A stretch of DNA of 64,000 nt. Source: JACVRX01 sp963831385. GTDB lineage: Bacteria > Actinomycetota > Actinomycetes > Jiangellales > Jiangellaceae. Below the pieces are notes generated by a model, which worked only from the letters and a program-made list of their open reading frames with translations, was not told the origin of the DNA and ran no database searches. Shown here in pieces: positions 15,751 to 23,392 of this stretch; positions within the stretch are counted from its first letter, which is position 1, and each line of letters begins with the position of its first letter. The stretch lies in assembly GCA_963831385.1 (NCBI GenBank), contig CAWHPW010000011.1, positions 248,001-312,000 of the forward strand. Reading direction: 5' to 3'. Position numbers and translations under genes: made by a program.

Positions 15751-17892
15751 ATGACCGAACCGAGCCCCGAACTCCAGCACCTGGCCGAAGAGTGCGGTGT
15801 CGCTACCGACTACTGGGACTGGCGGGGGAACCACATCGTGGTGCGAGCGGAAACCATCGTCGCCGTCCTCGGAGCTCTCGGCATCGATGCCACAACGCCG
15901 GAGTCGGTCGCCGCTGCGCTGTCCGCCGCCGGCGGATACCGGTGGACCCGGATGCTGCCGCCATGCATCGTGACCAGACCAGGATGGCAACTGCCGTTCT
16001 GGGTGCACGTCAGCCATGGCCGCCCCGCCGAGGTGTGGATCGAGCTCGAGGCCGGAGGGACCAGACGCGACCTCACCCAGACCGAGAACTGGGAGCCGCC
16101 GCGGGACATCGACGGACGGCTCGTCGGTGAGGCGACTTTCGTCCTCCCGGACGATCTGCCACTCGGGTACCACACCCTCCGGGCCCGATCCGACGACCGG
16201 GACGCGACGGCGGCCGTGATCGTGGCGCCGGCTTGGCTCGGCTGCCCGGAGCGGATGGGCTCCGGACGGACATGGGGCCTGTCCACGCAGCTGTACAGCG
16301 TCCGATCACGGCGCTCGTGGGGAGTCGGCGACCTGACCGACCTGACCGACCTGGCGGTGTGGTCGGGTGTCGAACTCGGAGCGGGGTTCGTCCTGGTGAA
16401 TCCGCTGCACGCGGCCGAACCAGTGGCGCCGATGGAGCCGTCGCCCTACTTGCCGACGACCCGCCGTTTCGCCAACCCGCTCTACCTGCGGATCGAGCAG
16501 ATTCCCGAGTACGCCTACCTCGACCAACCAGCTCGGTCCAAGATCGATGAGCTGCGGGACGCCGCGACGCAGCAACATCGCGGGGTCGACACCATTGACC
16601 GCGACAGCGCGTGGGCTGCGAAGCGAGAGGCGCTGGAACTTCTTCACCAAGCGCCGCGCACCCCAGGCCGAGAAGCGTCCTACCGCGGGTATGTGCAGCA
16701 GGAGGGTGCCGGACTCGAAGACTTCGCGACCTGGTGCGCTCTGCTGGAGGTGCACGGCCCGGACTGGCACAGCTGGCCCGACGTCCTGCGGCATCCCCGC
16801 TCGGCCGACGTCAGCATGTTTCGGTCCGCCAACGCCGATGCCGTGGATTTTCACCGTTGGCTGCAGTGGGTGCTCGACGAACAGCTCGATGCTGTGCAGG
16901 CGGCCGCTCGGCGGACCGGCATGGTCCTCGGGATCGTCCACGACCTCGCTGTCGGCGTGCACTCTGCGGGCGCCGACTCGTGGATCATGCAGGACGTCTT
17001 GGCTCAGGGCATCAGGGTCGGCGCCCCGCCGGATCCGTTCAACCAGCTCGGCCAGGATTGGCAGCAGCCGCCCTGGCGGCCGGACCGGCTCGCGGAACTC
17101 GCCTACGCGCCGTTCCGTGAGGTCGTAGCAACGATTCTGCGGCATGCCGGGGGCCTGCGAGTGGACCACGTGATGGGCCTGTTCCGTCTGTGGTGGATCC
17201 CGGAGGGTCAGCCGCCGACGGCTGGCACCTACGTCCGATACGACCACGAGGCGCTGATCGGCATCCTGGCGCTCGAAGCGCACCGGGCTGGAGCTCTCGT
17301 GGTCGGCGAGGATCTCGGCACGGTCGAACCGTGGGTGCGCCGGTACTTGCGTGAGCGAGGCATCTTGGGTACGTCGATCCTCTGGTTCGAGTTCGAGTTC
17401 GACGGCACCGGCGCTCCGCTGCGGCCCGAGTGGTGGCGGGAATACTGTCTGGCGTCGGTGACGACACACGATCTTCCACCCACGGCCGGCTACCTCGCCG
17501 GCGACCATGTCCGACTGCGCGACTCACTCGGCCTGCTCACCCGTCCGTTGGCGGAGGAACTCGCTGCGGACCAGTCGGAACGGGGTGCATGGCTGGACGA
17601 GTTGCTCAGGCGCGGTGCACTGCAGCCGGACGCTGACGTCGAGGAGACCATCCATGCTCTCCATCGGTTCCTGACGTGGACGCCGGCACGGCTGCTCTGT
17701 GCATCGTTGTGTGATGCCGTTGGCGACCGGCGTACCCAGAACCAGCCGGGAACGATCGACGAGTATCCCAACTGGCGGGTGCCGCTGACCGGACCCGACG
17801 GCGAGCCGATGCAGCTCGAGGACGTCGTGCAGTCCGAGCGCGCATACGCGCTCGGCGCGGTGCTTCGCGAGGGTCTTCGTGCTGCCGGCTGA
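15751..17892 (+). CDS. malQ: 4-alpha-glucanotransferase (amylomaltase, GH77)
   Basis: The 713-residue cytosolic enzyme moves alpha-1,4-glucan segments between maltodextrins or glycogen fragments and glucose. It has the long form found in actinobacteria and enterics, with an extra N-terminal beta domain (about residues 1-150). GH77 motifs are visible: GSGRTWGLSTQLYSVRS at the start of the barrel, PSPYLP, the nucleophile Asp in LRVDHVMGLFR, the acid/base Glu in VVGEDLGTV, and the third acid in TTHDLPPTAGY. The C-terminus has NQPGTIDEYPNWR. ATG at 15751 is the first suitable start. The next gene overlaps its last 14 bases. Confidence 0.95.
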   Translation: MTEPSPELQHLAEECGVATDYWDWRGNHIVVRAETIVAVLGALGIDATTPESVAAALSAAGGYRWTRMLPPCIVTRPGWQLPFWVHVSHGRPAEVWIELEAGGTRRDLTQTENWEPPRDIDGRLVGEATFVLPDDLPLGYHTLRARSDDRDATAAVIVAPAWLGCPERMGSGRTWGLSTQLYSVRSRRSWGVGDLTDLTDLAVWSGVELGAGFVLVNPLHAAEPVAPMEPSPYLPTTRRFANPLYLRIEQIPEYAYLDQPARSKIDELRDAATQQHRGVDTIDRDSAWAAKREALELLHQAPRTPGREASYRGYVQQEGAGLEDFATWCALLEVHGPDWHSWPDVLRHPRSADVSMFRSANADAVDFHRWLQWVLDEQLDAVQAAARRTGMVLGIVHDLAVGVHSAGADSWIMQDVLAQGIRVGAPPDPFNQLGQDWQQPPWRPDRLAELAYAPFREVVATILRHAGGLRVDHVMGLFRLWWIPEGQPPTAGTYVRYDHEALIGILALEAHRAGALVVGEDLGTVEPWVRRYLRERGILGTSILWFEFEFDGTGAPLRPEWWREYCLASVTTHDLPPTAGYLAGDHVRLRDSLGLLTRPLAEELAADQSERGAWLDELLRRGALQPDADVEETIHALHRFLTWTPARLLCASLCDAVGDRRTQNQPGTIDEYPNWRVPLTGPDGEPMQLEDVVQSERAYALGAVLREGLRAAG

Positions 17893-19195
17893 ACCGGTCA
17901 CGGTCGGCGCAGGTAACCGTGACGGCGGGCCCGACCGACGAGGATCGGTCGGCTTCGCGGCGGCAATCGGTGGCTTGGCCGGTGCGGCTCTCACCGCCCA
18001 CCGTGGCCGGAGAGCGGCCGGTCTCGGCGCGGTCGCCGGCGCTGTGGGTCTGGGAGTTTCAGAGGCAGTCGCCAGAGCACGCCAGCGCCCAGGTGAGATT
18101 CCTGCGCTGTGGCAACGCATCGCAATGAGCGCTGCGCTGGCCGCACCGCTTGGCTGGGCAGCCGGACGCCTCACAGGCGTCGGACCGATGGCGGTAGGGA
18201 CAGCGACCGGCGCCGTGGCCGGTGCTCTCGGGATACGTCCGCAGAAGGTCGTCATGGGGCCACTGGTTGGCGCCGCTACCGGCTGGGCGTTCGCGGCGCG
18301 GAAGCAGCCAGCTCCGATGGCGGTCGTGGCCAGCACCACCATGCTGACCTACCGGGTGCTGTCGGCCGTGGTCTTTCGCAACCCGCAGGTGAGCCTGCTC
18401 GCCGAGCAGGTCCCGGCCGAGCAGCTTCCGTTCGTCGTGCCGCGTGAGTCCCGAACCAGGTACGTCGGGACGGATTACGTCCGGGAACTTGCCGACGTGC
18501 TTGGCGGCACCTACGTCGCTGACGCTCCAGACATCGGCATCGTCGGGTCGCTCGACGAGCTCGCCGGACCGGACTTTGATCCCTGCCAGGTCCATCCGGT
18601 GGTCCGGGAGTTCTACGAACACACGACTCGGTTCACCCTGGACATCGTTCCGCACTGGCGGCTGTGGGTGCGGCCCGGTTACTTGCTCTACCGCACTGCC
18701 GTCGCCCGTCCCCTCGGCCAAGCCAGCGTGCCGATGAATCAGCGTGAGGCGCAGCGCGGCGTTCGGGGCCGCATCGACACGATCACTCCGACCCGCACCG
18801 ACGTCGTGGCTGTGCGGGGATGGATCAGGTCCTTCGCTGACAACGACGAGCCCATCTACGTCGGCATCTACACCACCTACCGCCACGACGGCCGTGGCTA
18901 CGTCAGTGTCGGGTTCCCACTCCCCCAGGCGAGCTTCACGGCCACGCTCGTGCCACGAGCGCGCCCGGGAGGCGGATTGGTGTTATCCAGCCACAGCGAG
19001 CTCGATCATCCCGGCCACTACTTGACCTACATCGACCCAGCGACCAGGGAACTTACCGCGCTGGCAATCCACGGCTTCGGCGAGCAGCTTGACGTCTACG
19101 TGCAGGACGACGAGCTGCGTGCTGAGCATGCCTTCTCGGTCTTCGGGCTTCCGTTCCTCGTGCTCCAGTACCGAATGCGCCGCAAGCCGGCCTGA
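17879..19195 (+). CDS. Uncharacterised membrane-associated protein overlapping malQ
   Basis: This 438-residue product has no family that I recognise. The first 170 residues are Gly/Ala-rich with several weakly hydrophobic helices (FAAAIGGLAGAAL, LGAVAGAVGLGVS, MAVGTATGAVAGALG), which look like stacked short membrane or glycine-zipper segments. From about residue 180 a soluble alpha/beta region follows (TRYVGTDYVRELADVLGG; FYEHTTRFTLDIVPHWRLWV; YRHDGRGYVSVGFPLPQASF). The GTG at 17879 overlaps the malQ stop by 14 bases, implying coupled translation. The coupling suggests, but does not show, a link to glucan metabolism. Confidence 0.7.
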   Translation: MLPAEPVTVGAGNRDGGPDRRGSVGFAAAIGGLAGAALTAHRGRRAAGLGAVAGAVGLGVSEAVARARQRPGEIPALWQRIAMSAALAAPLGWAAGRLTGVGPMAVGTATGAVAGALGIRPQKVVMGPLVGAATGWAFAARKQPAPMAVVASTTMLTYRVLSAVVFRNPQVSLLAEQVPAEQLPFVVPRESRTRYVGTDYVRELADVLGGTYVADAPDIGIVGSLDELAGPDFDPCQVHPVVREFYEHTTRFTLDIVPHWRLWVRPGYLLYRTAVARPLGQASVPMNQREAQRGVRGRIDTITPTRTDVVAVRGWIRSFADNDEPIYVGIYTTYRHDGRGYVSVGFPLPQASFTATLVPRARPGGGLVLSSHSELDHPGHYLTYIDPATRELTALAIHGFGEQLDVYVQDDELRAEHAFSVFGLPFLVLQYRMRRKPA

Positions 19196-19215
19196 TCGGC
19201 CGTCCCCACGATGCC

Positions 19216-19350
19216 GTGCACTCGAAACGGCGCCGTCGTCGGCGTGTCGCGAAGGCGCGAGGACATTGCGGTCGTCATCGTGGTGAAGTGACCTGGACGG
19301 CATTCGGGCTCGCCATCTTGCTCGCCATACTCATGATCATCGTGGTGTAG
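19216..19350 (+). CDS. Candidate 44-residue basic single-pass membrane peptide
   Basis: A short frame from GTG at 19216 to TAG at 19350 encodes an N-terminal run of six arginines (SKRRRRRRVAKARG) followed by TWTAFGLAILLAILMIIVV, a perfect single membrane helix at the very C-terminus. A shorter version starting at GTG 19288 would be the helix alone (20 residues). There is no clear ribosome-binding site for either start. Charge before helix is consistent with an N-in topology. It could equally be a chance frame in high-GC DNA. Confidence 0.35.
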   Translation: MHSKRRRRRRVAKARGHCGRHRGEVTWTAFGLAILLAILMIIVV

Positions 19351-19371
19351 CCAGATATCGCTGCAGCGACG

Positions 19372-19770
19372 TCAGGCATCGGGTGCTGTCTTTACGGCGT
19401 ACAGCGCGTTGACGATCAGCCAGCGTCCGTCGAAGCGAGCCAGATGCAAGTACTCGACAAACGGCTGCGACCGAACCATCACGGTTGCGATGTCACCGAA
19501 TACATCGAGCACGGTCACCTCCTGCCAAGGCTCGAACCGGCTACCTCCTCCGCGCGCGGTGTCCGCGACGAGGGTCTCCGCCGTGTCGTTGTAAAAGTCC
19601 AGGGACGCCGCACCAGGATTGAGCGGCGTCCGCTTCGCGAGGTCAGGGTGCAGACAGGCGCGCATTCGCTCTCCGTCCGCCGCGAACCAAGCCTGGAAGT
19701 ACTCCGTCGCGACCCTTGATACCCCCTCGACGACCACAGGAGCGGGTTCATCTGTAGCGCCGTGCCCCAT
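19372..19770 (-). CDS. NTF2-like / lumazine-binding-like protein
   Basis: The 132-residue protein has the cone-shaped NTF2-like fold: VSRVATEYFQAWFAADGERM then RACLHPDLAKR in the N-terminal helices, and EVTVLDVFGDIATVMVRSQP then FVEYLHLARFDGRWLIVNAL in the sheet. It best resembles the Lumazine_bd_2 (PF12893-type) subgroup, small proteins that bind or turn over unidentified ligands. The ATG at 19770 has AAGGA about 10 bases upstream. The gene is alone on the minus strand; its upstream region contains the tRNA-Leu 3' fragment at 19841. Confidence 0.75.
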   Translation of the reverse strand: MGHGATDEPAPVVVEGVSRVATEYFQAWFAADGERMRACLHPDLAKRTPLNPGAASLDFYNDTAETLVADTARGGGSRFEPWQEVTVLDVFGDIATVMVRSQPFVEYLHLARFDGRWLIVNALYAVKTAPDA

Positions 19771-19840
19771 CGCAAGCCATCCTTGGTCGGGCGAGACCGC
19801 CAGGAGTATACGGCGGCTTCGCCGGGTCAGAGGTATTCGG

Positions 19841-19866
19841 TGTCCGAGGGGGACTTGAACTCCCGC
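19841..19866 (-). repeat. Detached copy of the tRNA-Leu 3' end (candidate attachment-site remnant)
   Basis: On the plus strand these bases read TGTCCGAGGGGGACTTGAAC then TCCCG, matching the 3' acceptor strand and T-arm of the intact tRNA-Leu(GAG) at 21769, in the same orientation, with one G deleted and two substitutions. The T-stem of the copy no longer pairs fully, and no 5' half of a tRNA exists nearby, so it is not a functional tRNA. It lies 1.9 kb downstream of the 3' end of the tRNA, exactly where an integrated element would leave its second end. Confidence 0.6.
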
Positions 19867-19990
19867 CAAGGCTGTTCACCAGGGTAACTCCCCTGTCCCA
19901 GCCATCAGGGCTCTGGCGAGATGACCTTCGTTGACATCCGGCTTCCACGTAACCCCTAGACGCATCCGAACATCTGTTCGACACTGAGGT

Positions 19991-20233
19991 GTGGACCGTC
20001 AGCCCGTCGAGTACCCACCGGACAAGTGGCGCGGCGAGCTCGAGGGCCTGTACATCAAGCACGACGGCGATATCCCGATCACGGTCAAGGTGACATGGAC
20101 CGACGGCACCGAGGGCGAGGTCAACGCATGGACAGGCCAGTGGACCCGCACACACGTCTGCGTCTACCGCGAGTCGGCGCCGCCGTATCACCCGTTCTGG
20201 GTGCGAGCCTCCGACGTCAGGCGGCGCGAGTAA
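19991..20233 (+). CDS. Small hypothetical protein, 80 residues
   Basis: The product has no family that I recognise. It is a compact, beta-rich, tryptophan-rich polypeptide (YPPDKWRGELEGLYIKHDGD, then VTWTDGTEGEVNAWTGQWTR), with a GTG start at 19991. The composition and periodic hydrophobicity look like a real small domain rather than a shadow frame. No signal peptide or membrane segment. It lies between the two tRNA-Leu 3' copies, 49 bases upstream of a small membrane protein on the same strand. Confidence 0.55.
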   Translation: MDRQPVEYPPDKWRGELEGLYIKHDGDIPITVKVTWTDGTEGEVNAWTGQWTRTHVCVYRESAPPYHPFWVRASDVRRRE

Positions 20234-20281
20234 GCTAGATGGCGCCAAGGTAAGAATGCAGGAGAAGGACAACTCTCAGTC

Positions 20282-20446
20282 ATGACGATAATCCTGCTCA
20301 TCGCCGTGATCGTCGGCCTTGCCGGTGCGGCAGCCTTCATGGCGCGCTGGGTGGACAACGACGGCGGGCCCCGCCGCCCGCTGCTTGCCCGCGCCAAGGA
20401 CAGCTGGTCCACTGACCGGCCGACCCGTCCGTACGCCACCCTTTAA
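20282..20446 (+). CDS. Small single-pass membrane protein, 54 residues
   Basis: The frame runs from ATG at 20282 to TAA at 20446. The first 20 residues (MTIILLIAVIVGLAGAAAF) form a membrane helix, followed by a short basic, proline-rich tail (GPRRPLLARAKDSW). A strong GGAGAAGGA ribosome-binding site at 20261-20269 supports translation, although the spacer of about 12 bases is long. Function unknown. It converges on the small cysteine-motif protein at 20474. Confidence 0.6.
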   Translation: MTIILLIAVIVGLAGAAAFMARWVDNDGGPRRPLLARAKDSWSTDRPTRPYATL

Positions 20447-20473
20447 TACCCGGCGTTCCGCGGCGACGCCGAA

Positions 20474-20644
20474 TCAAAATCCGCCGGCCATCGGGCCACC
20501 GGGAAGTCCTGGGCCTTCCTCGATCTTCCCGCAGCGCACACACTTCAGATAGTGGCCCTCGGGCTGGTCATCGCTCTCGGTTGACTCATAGCGGTGACGT
20601 GTCCAGTTGTGACCGAGCAGCAGGCATATGGACCGCTTGAGCAC
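20474..20644 (-). CDS. Small zinc-ribbon-like protein, 56 residues
   Basis: This gene is short enough to be missed by length filters. GTG at 20644 (preceded by GGGGGTGG) to TGA at 20474 encodes MLKRSICLLLGHNWTRHRYE followed by YLKCVRCGKIEEGPG. CVRCGK is a half zinc-knuckle and the Cys7/His12 pair near the N-terminus could supply the other two ligands, giving a four-ligand zinc site. Proteins of this shape (LLGHxW near the start, LxCxRCGK in the middle) recur in actinobacteria as far as I recall. Function unknown. Confidence 0.65.
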   Translation of the reverse strand: MLKRSICLLLGHNWTRHRYESTESDDQPEGHYLKCVRCGKIEEGPGLPGGPMAGGF

Positions 20645-20981
20645 AAGACCACCCCCGGTGCGAGCTACTCGATGCTAGCGACCGCGTCGGCCGTCCAATA
20701 GCTCTCGCTGGAGACGGTTTCCGCGTCATGGGCCAGCGCAGCGAAATATGGCCACGGGCGGTAACCGCGAAGCTGCTGGGCCCGGAAGTCGAGAAACGGC
20801 CCCGCTGAGCGTGAGCTGCGGCCGTACGAGCCAGAACCGGTGGCGTTGCCCGTTGTGGGGTGCTGTCGAGCAAGGACCGTCGTCGTTGACGTGACCGCTC
20901 CCGCCTGGCCGCCCGGCCTCGCCGAACCGGACCAGATCCCCCACAGCTGGCGCTGCTCACGGCCCCCGCCGAGGCTGCGCT
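20645..20981. other. Gap of 337 bases without a convincing gene
   Basis: I see no frame with coding character on either strand, no tRNA and no strong hairpin. It separates the small zinc-ribbon gene (minus strand) from the TRIC-type channel gene (plus strand), so it should contain two divergent promoters. It is also inside the segment bounded by the tRNA-Leu fragment and the intact tRNA. Confidence 0.5.
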
Positions 20982-21644
20982 GTGCTCGAATTCGGCATGC
21001 AGATTGCCTTCGAGCTACTGGGCATGTTCGCCTTCGCGACGTCGGGTGCGCTCCTGGCGATCCGCAAGGACTTCGACGCCATCGGCATCCTGTTGCTGGC
21101 CGGGCTGACCGCGACTGGAGGCGGTGTCATGCGCGATCTCATCATCGGCGCAACGCCACCGGCTGCATTCACGAATCTGTGGTACTTGGTGGTGCCGGTC
21201 GTCGCAGCAATCGTCACCTTCTTCGCCCACCCGGTCCTCGAGCGCCTGATGACCCCAGTGCTGATCTTTGACGCAGCCGGGCTAGGGCTGTTCTGCGTGA
21301 CCGGCACGCTCACGGCACTCGACCATGGGCTGGGTCCACTGCAGGCAGCCGCACTGGGGGTGACGACTGGAGTTGGCGGCGGGGTGCTGCGCGACATCGT
21401 CGCGCGCGAGATCCCGGCGCTGGTACGCCCGGATAGCGAGTTGTACGCGGTGCCCGCACTGGCTGGTGCGCTGGTGGTCGCCGCCGCCTGGCCGCTGCCC
21501 CAGGCGCAGAACATGATCGCGGTGACCGCAGCGGTGCTCATTTTCGGTTTCCGTGTTGTCGCTTTGCGGCGCGGCTGGCACGCGCCACGGGCCTGGCACC
21601 GCGACCCGCGTGGCGGTCACGAACGACCCGCGAGGTCGACGTGA
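20982..21644 (+). CDS. TRIC / UPF0126 family cation channel
   Basis: The 220-residue membrane protein of the trimeric intracellular cation (TRIC) channel family shows the tandem-repeat layout with two copies of the glycine motif: GGGVMRDLIIG (about residue 47) and GGGVLRDIVARE (about residue 133), each followed by a kinked helix. About seven hydrophobic segments are present (LLGMFAFATSGALLAI first). Bacterial TRICs conduct K+ or Na+. The GTG at 20982 is the annotated start; ATG at 20997 is an alternative. The stop overlaps a 33-codon frame as GTGA. Confidence 0.85.
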   Translation: MLEFGMQIAFELLGMFAFATSGALLAIRKDFDAIGILLLAGLTATGGGVMRDLIIGATPPAAFTNLWYLVVPVVAAIVTFFAHPVLERLMTPVLIFDAAGLGLFCVTGTLTALDHGLGPLQAAALGVTTGVGGGVLRDIVAREIPALVRPDSELYAVPALAGALVVAAAWPLPQAQNMIAVTAAVLIFGFRVVALRRGWHAPRAWHRDPRGGHERPARST

Positions 21645-21742
21645 CCGCAGAAACACGCGGACCTGTGCTCGGCTACACGCTGGCCGCCGTGATCAAGGAA
21701 TACCGCAGAAATCGACTTGCATGGCATCCGACAAGGTTGTGA
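21641..21742 (+). CDS. Possible 33-residue peptide coupled to the TRIC gene
   Basis: A short frame starts with GTG at 21641, overlapping the TRIC stop (GTGA), and ends at TGA 21742. It reads MTAETRGPVLGYTLAAVIKE then YRRNRLAWHPTRL. The overlap pattern is the same one used by real genes in this window, but the frame is too short for compositional evidence. It ends 26 bases before the tRNA-Leu 3' end. Confidence 0.25.
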   Translation: MTAETRGPVLGYTLAAVIKEYRRNRLAWHPTRL

Positions 21743-21768
21743 CCTGCGTAGATGCCGCCGAGAAGTTG

Positions 21769-21852
21769 TGTCCGAGGGGGGACTTGAACCCCCACCCCCT
21801 TGCGGGGACTAGCACCTCAAGCTAGCGCGTCTGCCTATTCCGCCACCCGGAC
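21769..21852 (-). tRNA. tRNA-Leu (anticodon GAG)
   Basis: This 84-nucleotide tRNA is read on the minus strand. The acceptor stem GTCCGGG pairs with CTCGGAC (one G-U), discriminator A at 21769. The anticodon stem CTAGC/GCTAG encloses TTGAGGT, giving anticodon GAG for CUC/CUU codons. There is a long variable arm (CCCCGCAAGGGGG) as expected for leucine tRNA, and a T-arm GGGGG-TTCAAGT-CCCCC. No CCA is encoded. Its 3' end is duplicated at 19841. Confidence 0.95.
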
Positions 21853-22012
21853 GTGCACCACCGACGCAGGAAGCGCCGCGGCGCATGAACTCTACCAACG
21901 GCCGCCGCCCAGCACCCAACCCGCGAGCCGACGGGTTGGCGGCAGCACGCGCATCATGTGTGGATTCTGGGTCTCCGGGTAGCGTGCACGGCCAGAGACA
22001 GGACCGAAGGGC

Positions 22013-22504
22013 GTGAGCGTGGCCGGAAAGACCTACACCCGGCGGGGCGAAAGCGAGGCGGAGAGCCTCGACCGGCATTGGCAGGAGCTTCTACAGGAAC
22101 TGCGGGTGGCCCAAGCCGGGACCCAGATCCTGTTTGCCTTCCTGCTGACGATCGCGTTCACGCAGCCGTTCCGAGAGGCCGACGACCTCACCCACCGGGT
22201 CTATGCGGTCACTCTTGTTCTCGCCTCGCTTGCCACTGCGCTGCTCATCGGAGCAGTTCCTTTTCACCGGATGCTGTTCCGGCAGCGGCTGCGCGACCAC
22301 ATGGTCACGATCGTCGGCCACATGGCCTCTGGCGGACTCTTCCTCCTCATGCTCGCCATGGCCGGCAGCCTCTTCCTCGCGCTCGACGTCGCCCTGTCGA
22401 GGACCACGGCGGCGATCATCGTCGTCGCGGCGCTCGGCTGGTACATCGTCTTCTGGTACGTCCTCCCGTTGTACGTACGAAGCCGCGAGAACGGGGACGA
22501 GTGA
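22013..22504 (+). CDS. DUF6328 family membrane protein
   Basis: This 163-residue protein has four predicted membrane helices (about residues 45-65, 70-90, 105-128, 132-152). The family hallmark is the amphipathic ELRVAQAGTQILFAFLLTIA near residue 30-50, followed by FTQPF. The N-terminus (YTRRGESEAESLDRHWQELL) is cytosolic and charged. Function unknown. GTG at 22013 follows an AAGG site. The NUDIX gene starts 12 bases after its stop on the same strand, so the two are likely co-transcribed. Confidence 0.8.
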   Translation: MSVAGKTYTRRGESEAESLDRHWQELLQELRVAQAGTQILFAFLLTIAFTQPFREADDLTHRVYAVTLVLASLATALLIGAVPFHRMLFRQRLRDHMVTIVGHMASGGLFLLMLAMAGSLFLALDVALSRTTAAIIVVAALGWYIVFWYVLPLYVRSRENGDE

Positions 22505-22516
22505 GAAGCTCGGCAC

Positions 22517-23392
22517 GTGGCGCTGCTACACCGCACTGACGGCGACGGCTGGCTGGAGTGCGCCTGCGGCAGGCGGCATTGGGGCCGTTACGGTGCGGCC
22601 GGATTGATGCTGGTGCGGCCCGACGGACACGTGTTGTTGCAGCACCGAGCCCCGTGGAGCCACGAAGGCGGTACGTGGGCGCTACCGGGTGGCGCCCGAT
22701 CGTCGACGGAGAGCGCCCTGGCCACGGCGACCCGCGAGGCGGCTGAAGAGGCCGCAGTCGATTCAGCGGCGTTCACCCCTTCACACTGTTGGGTCGACGA
22801 CCACGGCCCGTGGTCCTACACCACCGTCGTCGCGCATGCGACGGGACCGGTCGAGCCGCGAGCCGCGGACCCGGAGAGCGTCGAACTGCGCTGGGTCCGT
22901 CTCGACGAGGTGACCCGGCACCCCCTGCACCCCGCATTCGCGGCGGCCTGGCCGGCGATGCGCGAGCAGGCCAGGCGTCGGCTCGTAGTCGTCGTCGACG
23001 CGGCGAACGTCGTCGGATCGCGGCCCGACGGCTGGTGGCGCGACCGGAAAGGGGCGAACACGAGGTTGCGCGACGGGCTCGCGACGCTGGCCGACCGAGG
23101 GATTCCGGCCAGCGGGCTCGACCTGCCGGCCGACTTGTGGTGGCCCGACATGCGGCTCGTCGTCGAGGGTCAGGCCCGCGGGGTCGAGTCGGCACCGGGA
23201 GTGACCGTGCGCGATGCCGAGCGAGACGGCGACACGTTGATCGCACAAGTCGTCGCCGAGTCACAGCGCGAACGACCCGAGGACTACCTCGTCGCCGTTA
23301 CCGCTGACCGGCAACTCCGCGACCAGCTGGCGGCATTGGGTGCGCAGCTGATCGGGCCGACGACGCTGCTCGCGCTGTTGGCCGGCCGCTAG
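22517..23392 (+). CDS. NUDIX hydrolase fused to a C-terminal PIN/NYN-like domain
   Basis: The 291-residue protein has two domains. Residues 15-25 (CACGRRHWG) look like a small metal-binding or recognition segment; residues about 25-150 form a NUDIX domain whose box GARSSTE...ATREAAEEAAV fits GX5EX7REUXEEXGU except that the last Gly is Ala. From about residue 153, LVVVVDAANVVGSRPDGWW, then DAERDGDTLIAQVV and YLVAVTADRQLRDQLAALGA have the acidic layout of PIN/NYN nucleases (Asp-Asn, then Asp, then Asp near LR). This pairs a nucleotide-diphosphate hydrolase with a possible RNase. Its stop overlaps the ku stop through a shared CTAG. Confidence 0.82.
   Translation: MALLHRTDGDGWLECACGRRHWGRYGAAGLMLVRPDGHVLLQHRAPWSHEGGTWALPGGARSSTESALATATREAAEEAAVDSAAFTPSHCWVDDHGPWSYTTVVAHATGPVEPRAADPESVELRWVRLDEVTRHPLHPAFAAAWPAMREQARRRLVVVVDAANVVGSRPDGWWRDRKGANTRLRDGLATLADRGIPASGLDLPADLWWPDMRLVVEGQARGVESAPGVTVRDAERDGDTLIAQVVAESQRERPEDYLVAVTADRQLRDQLAALGAQLIGPTTLLALLAGR

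Noticed and set aside
19841..19925. A complete second tRNA gene.
   Set aside because: No matching 5' acceptor strand (GTCCGAG) occurs about 84 bases away, and the T-stem is mismatched; only the 3' part is present.
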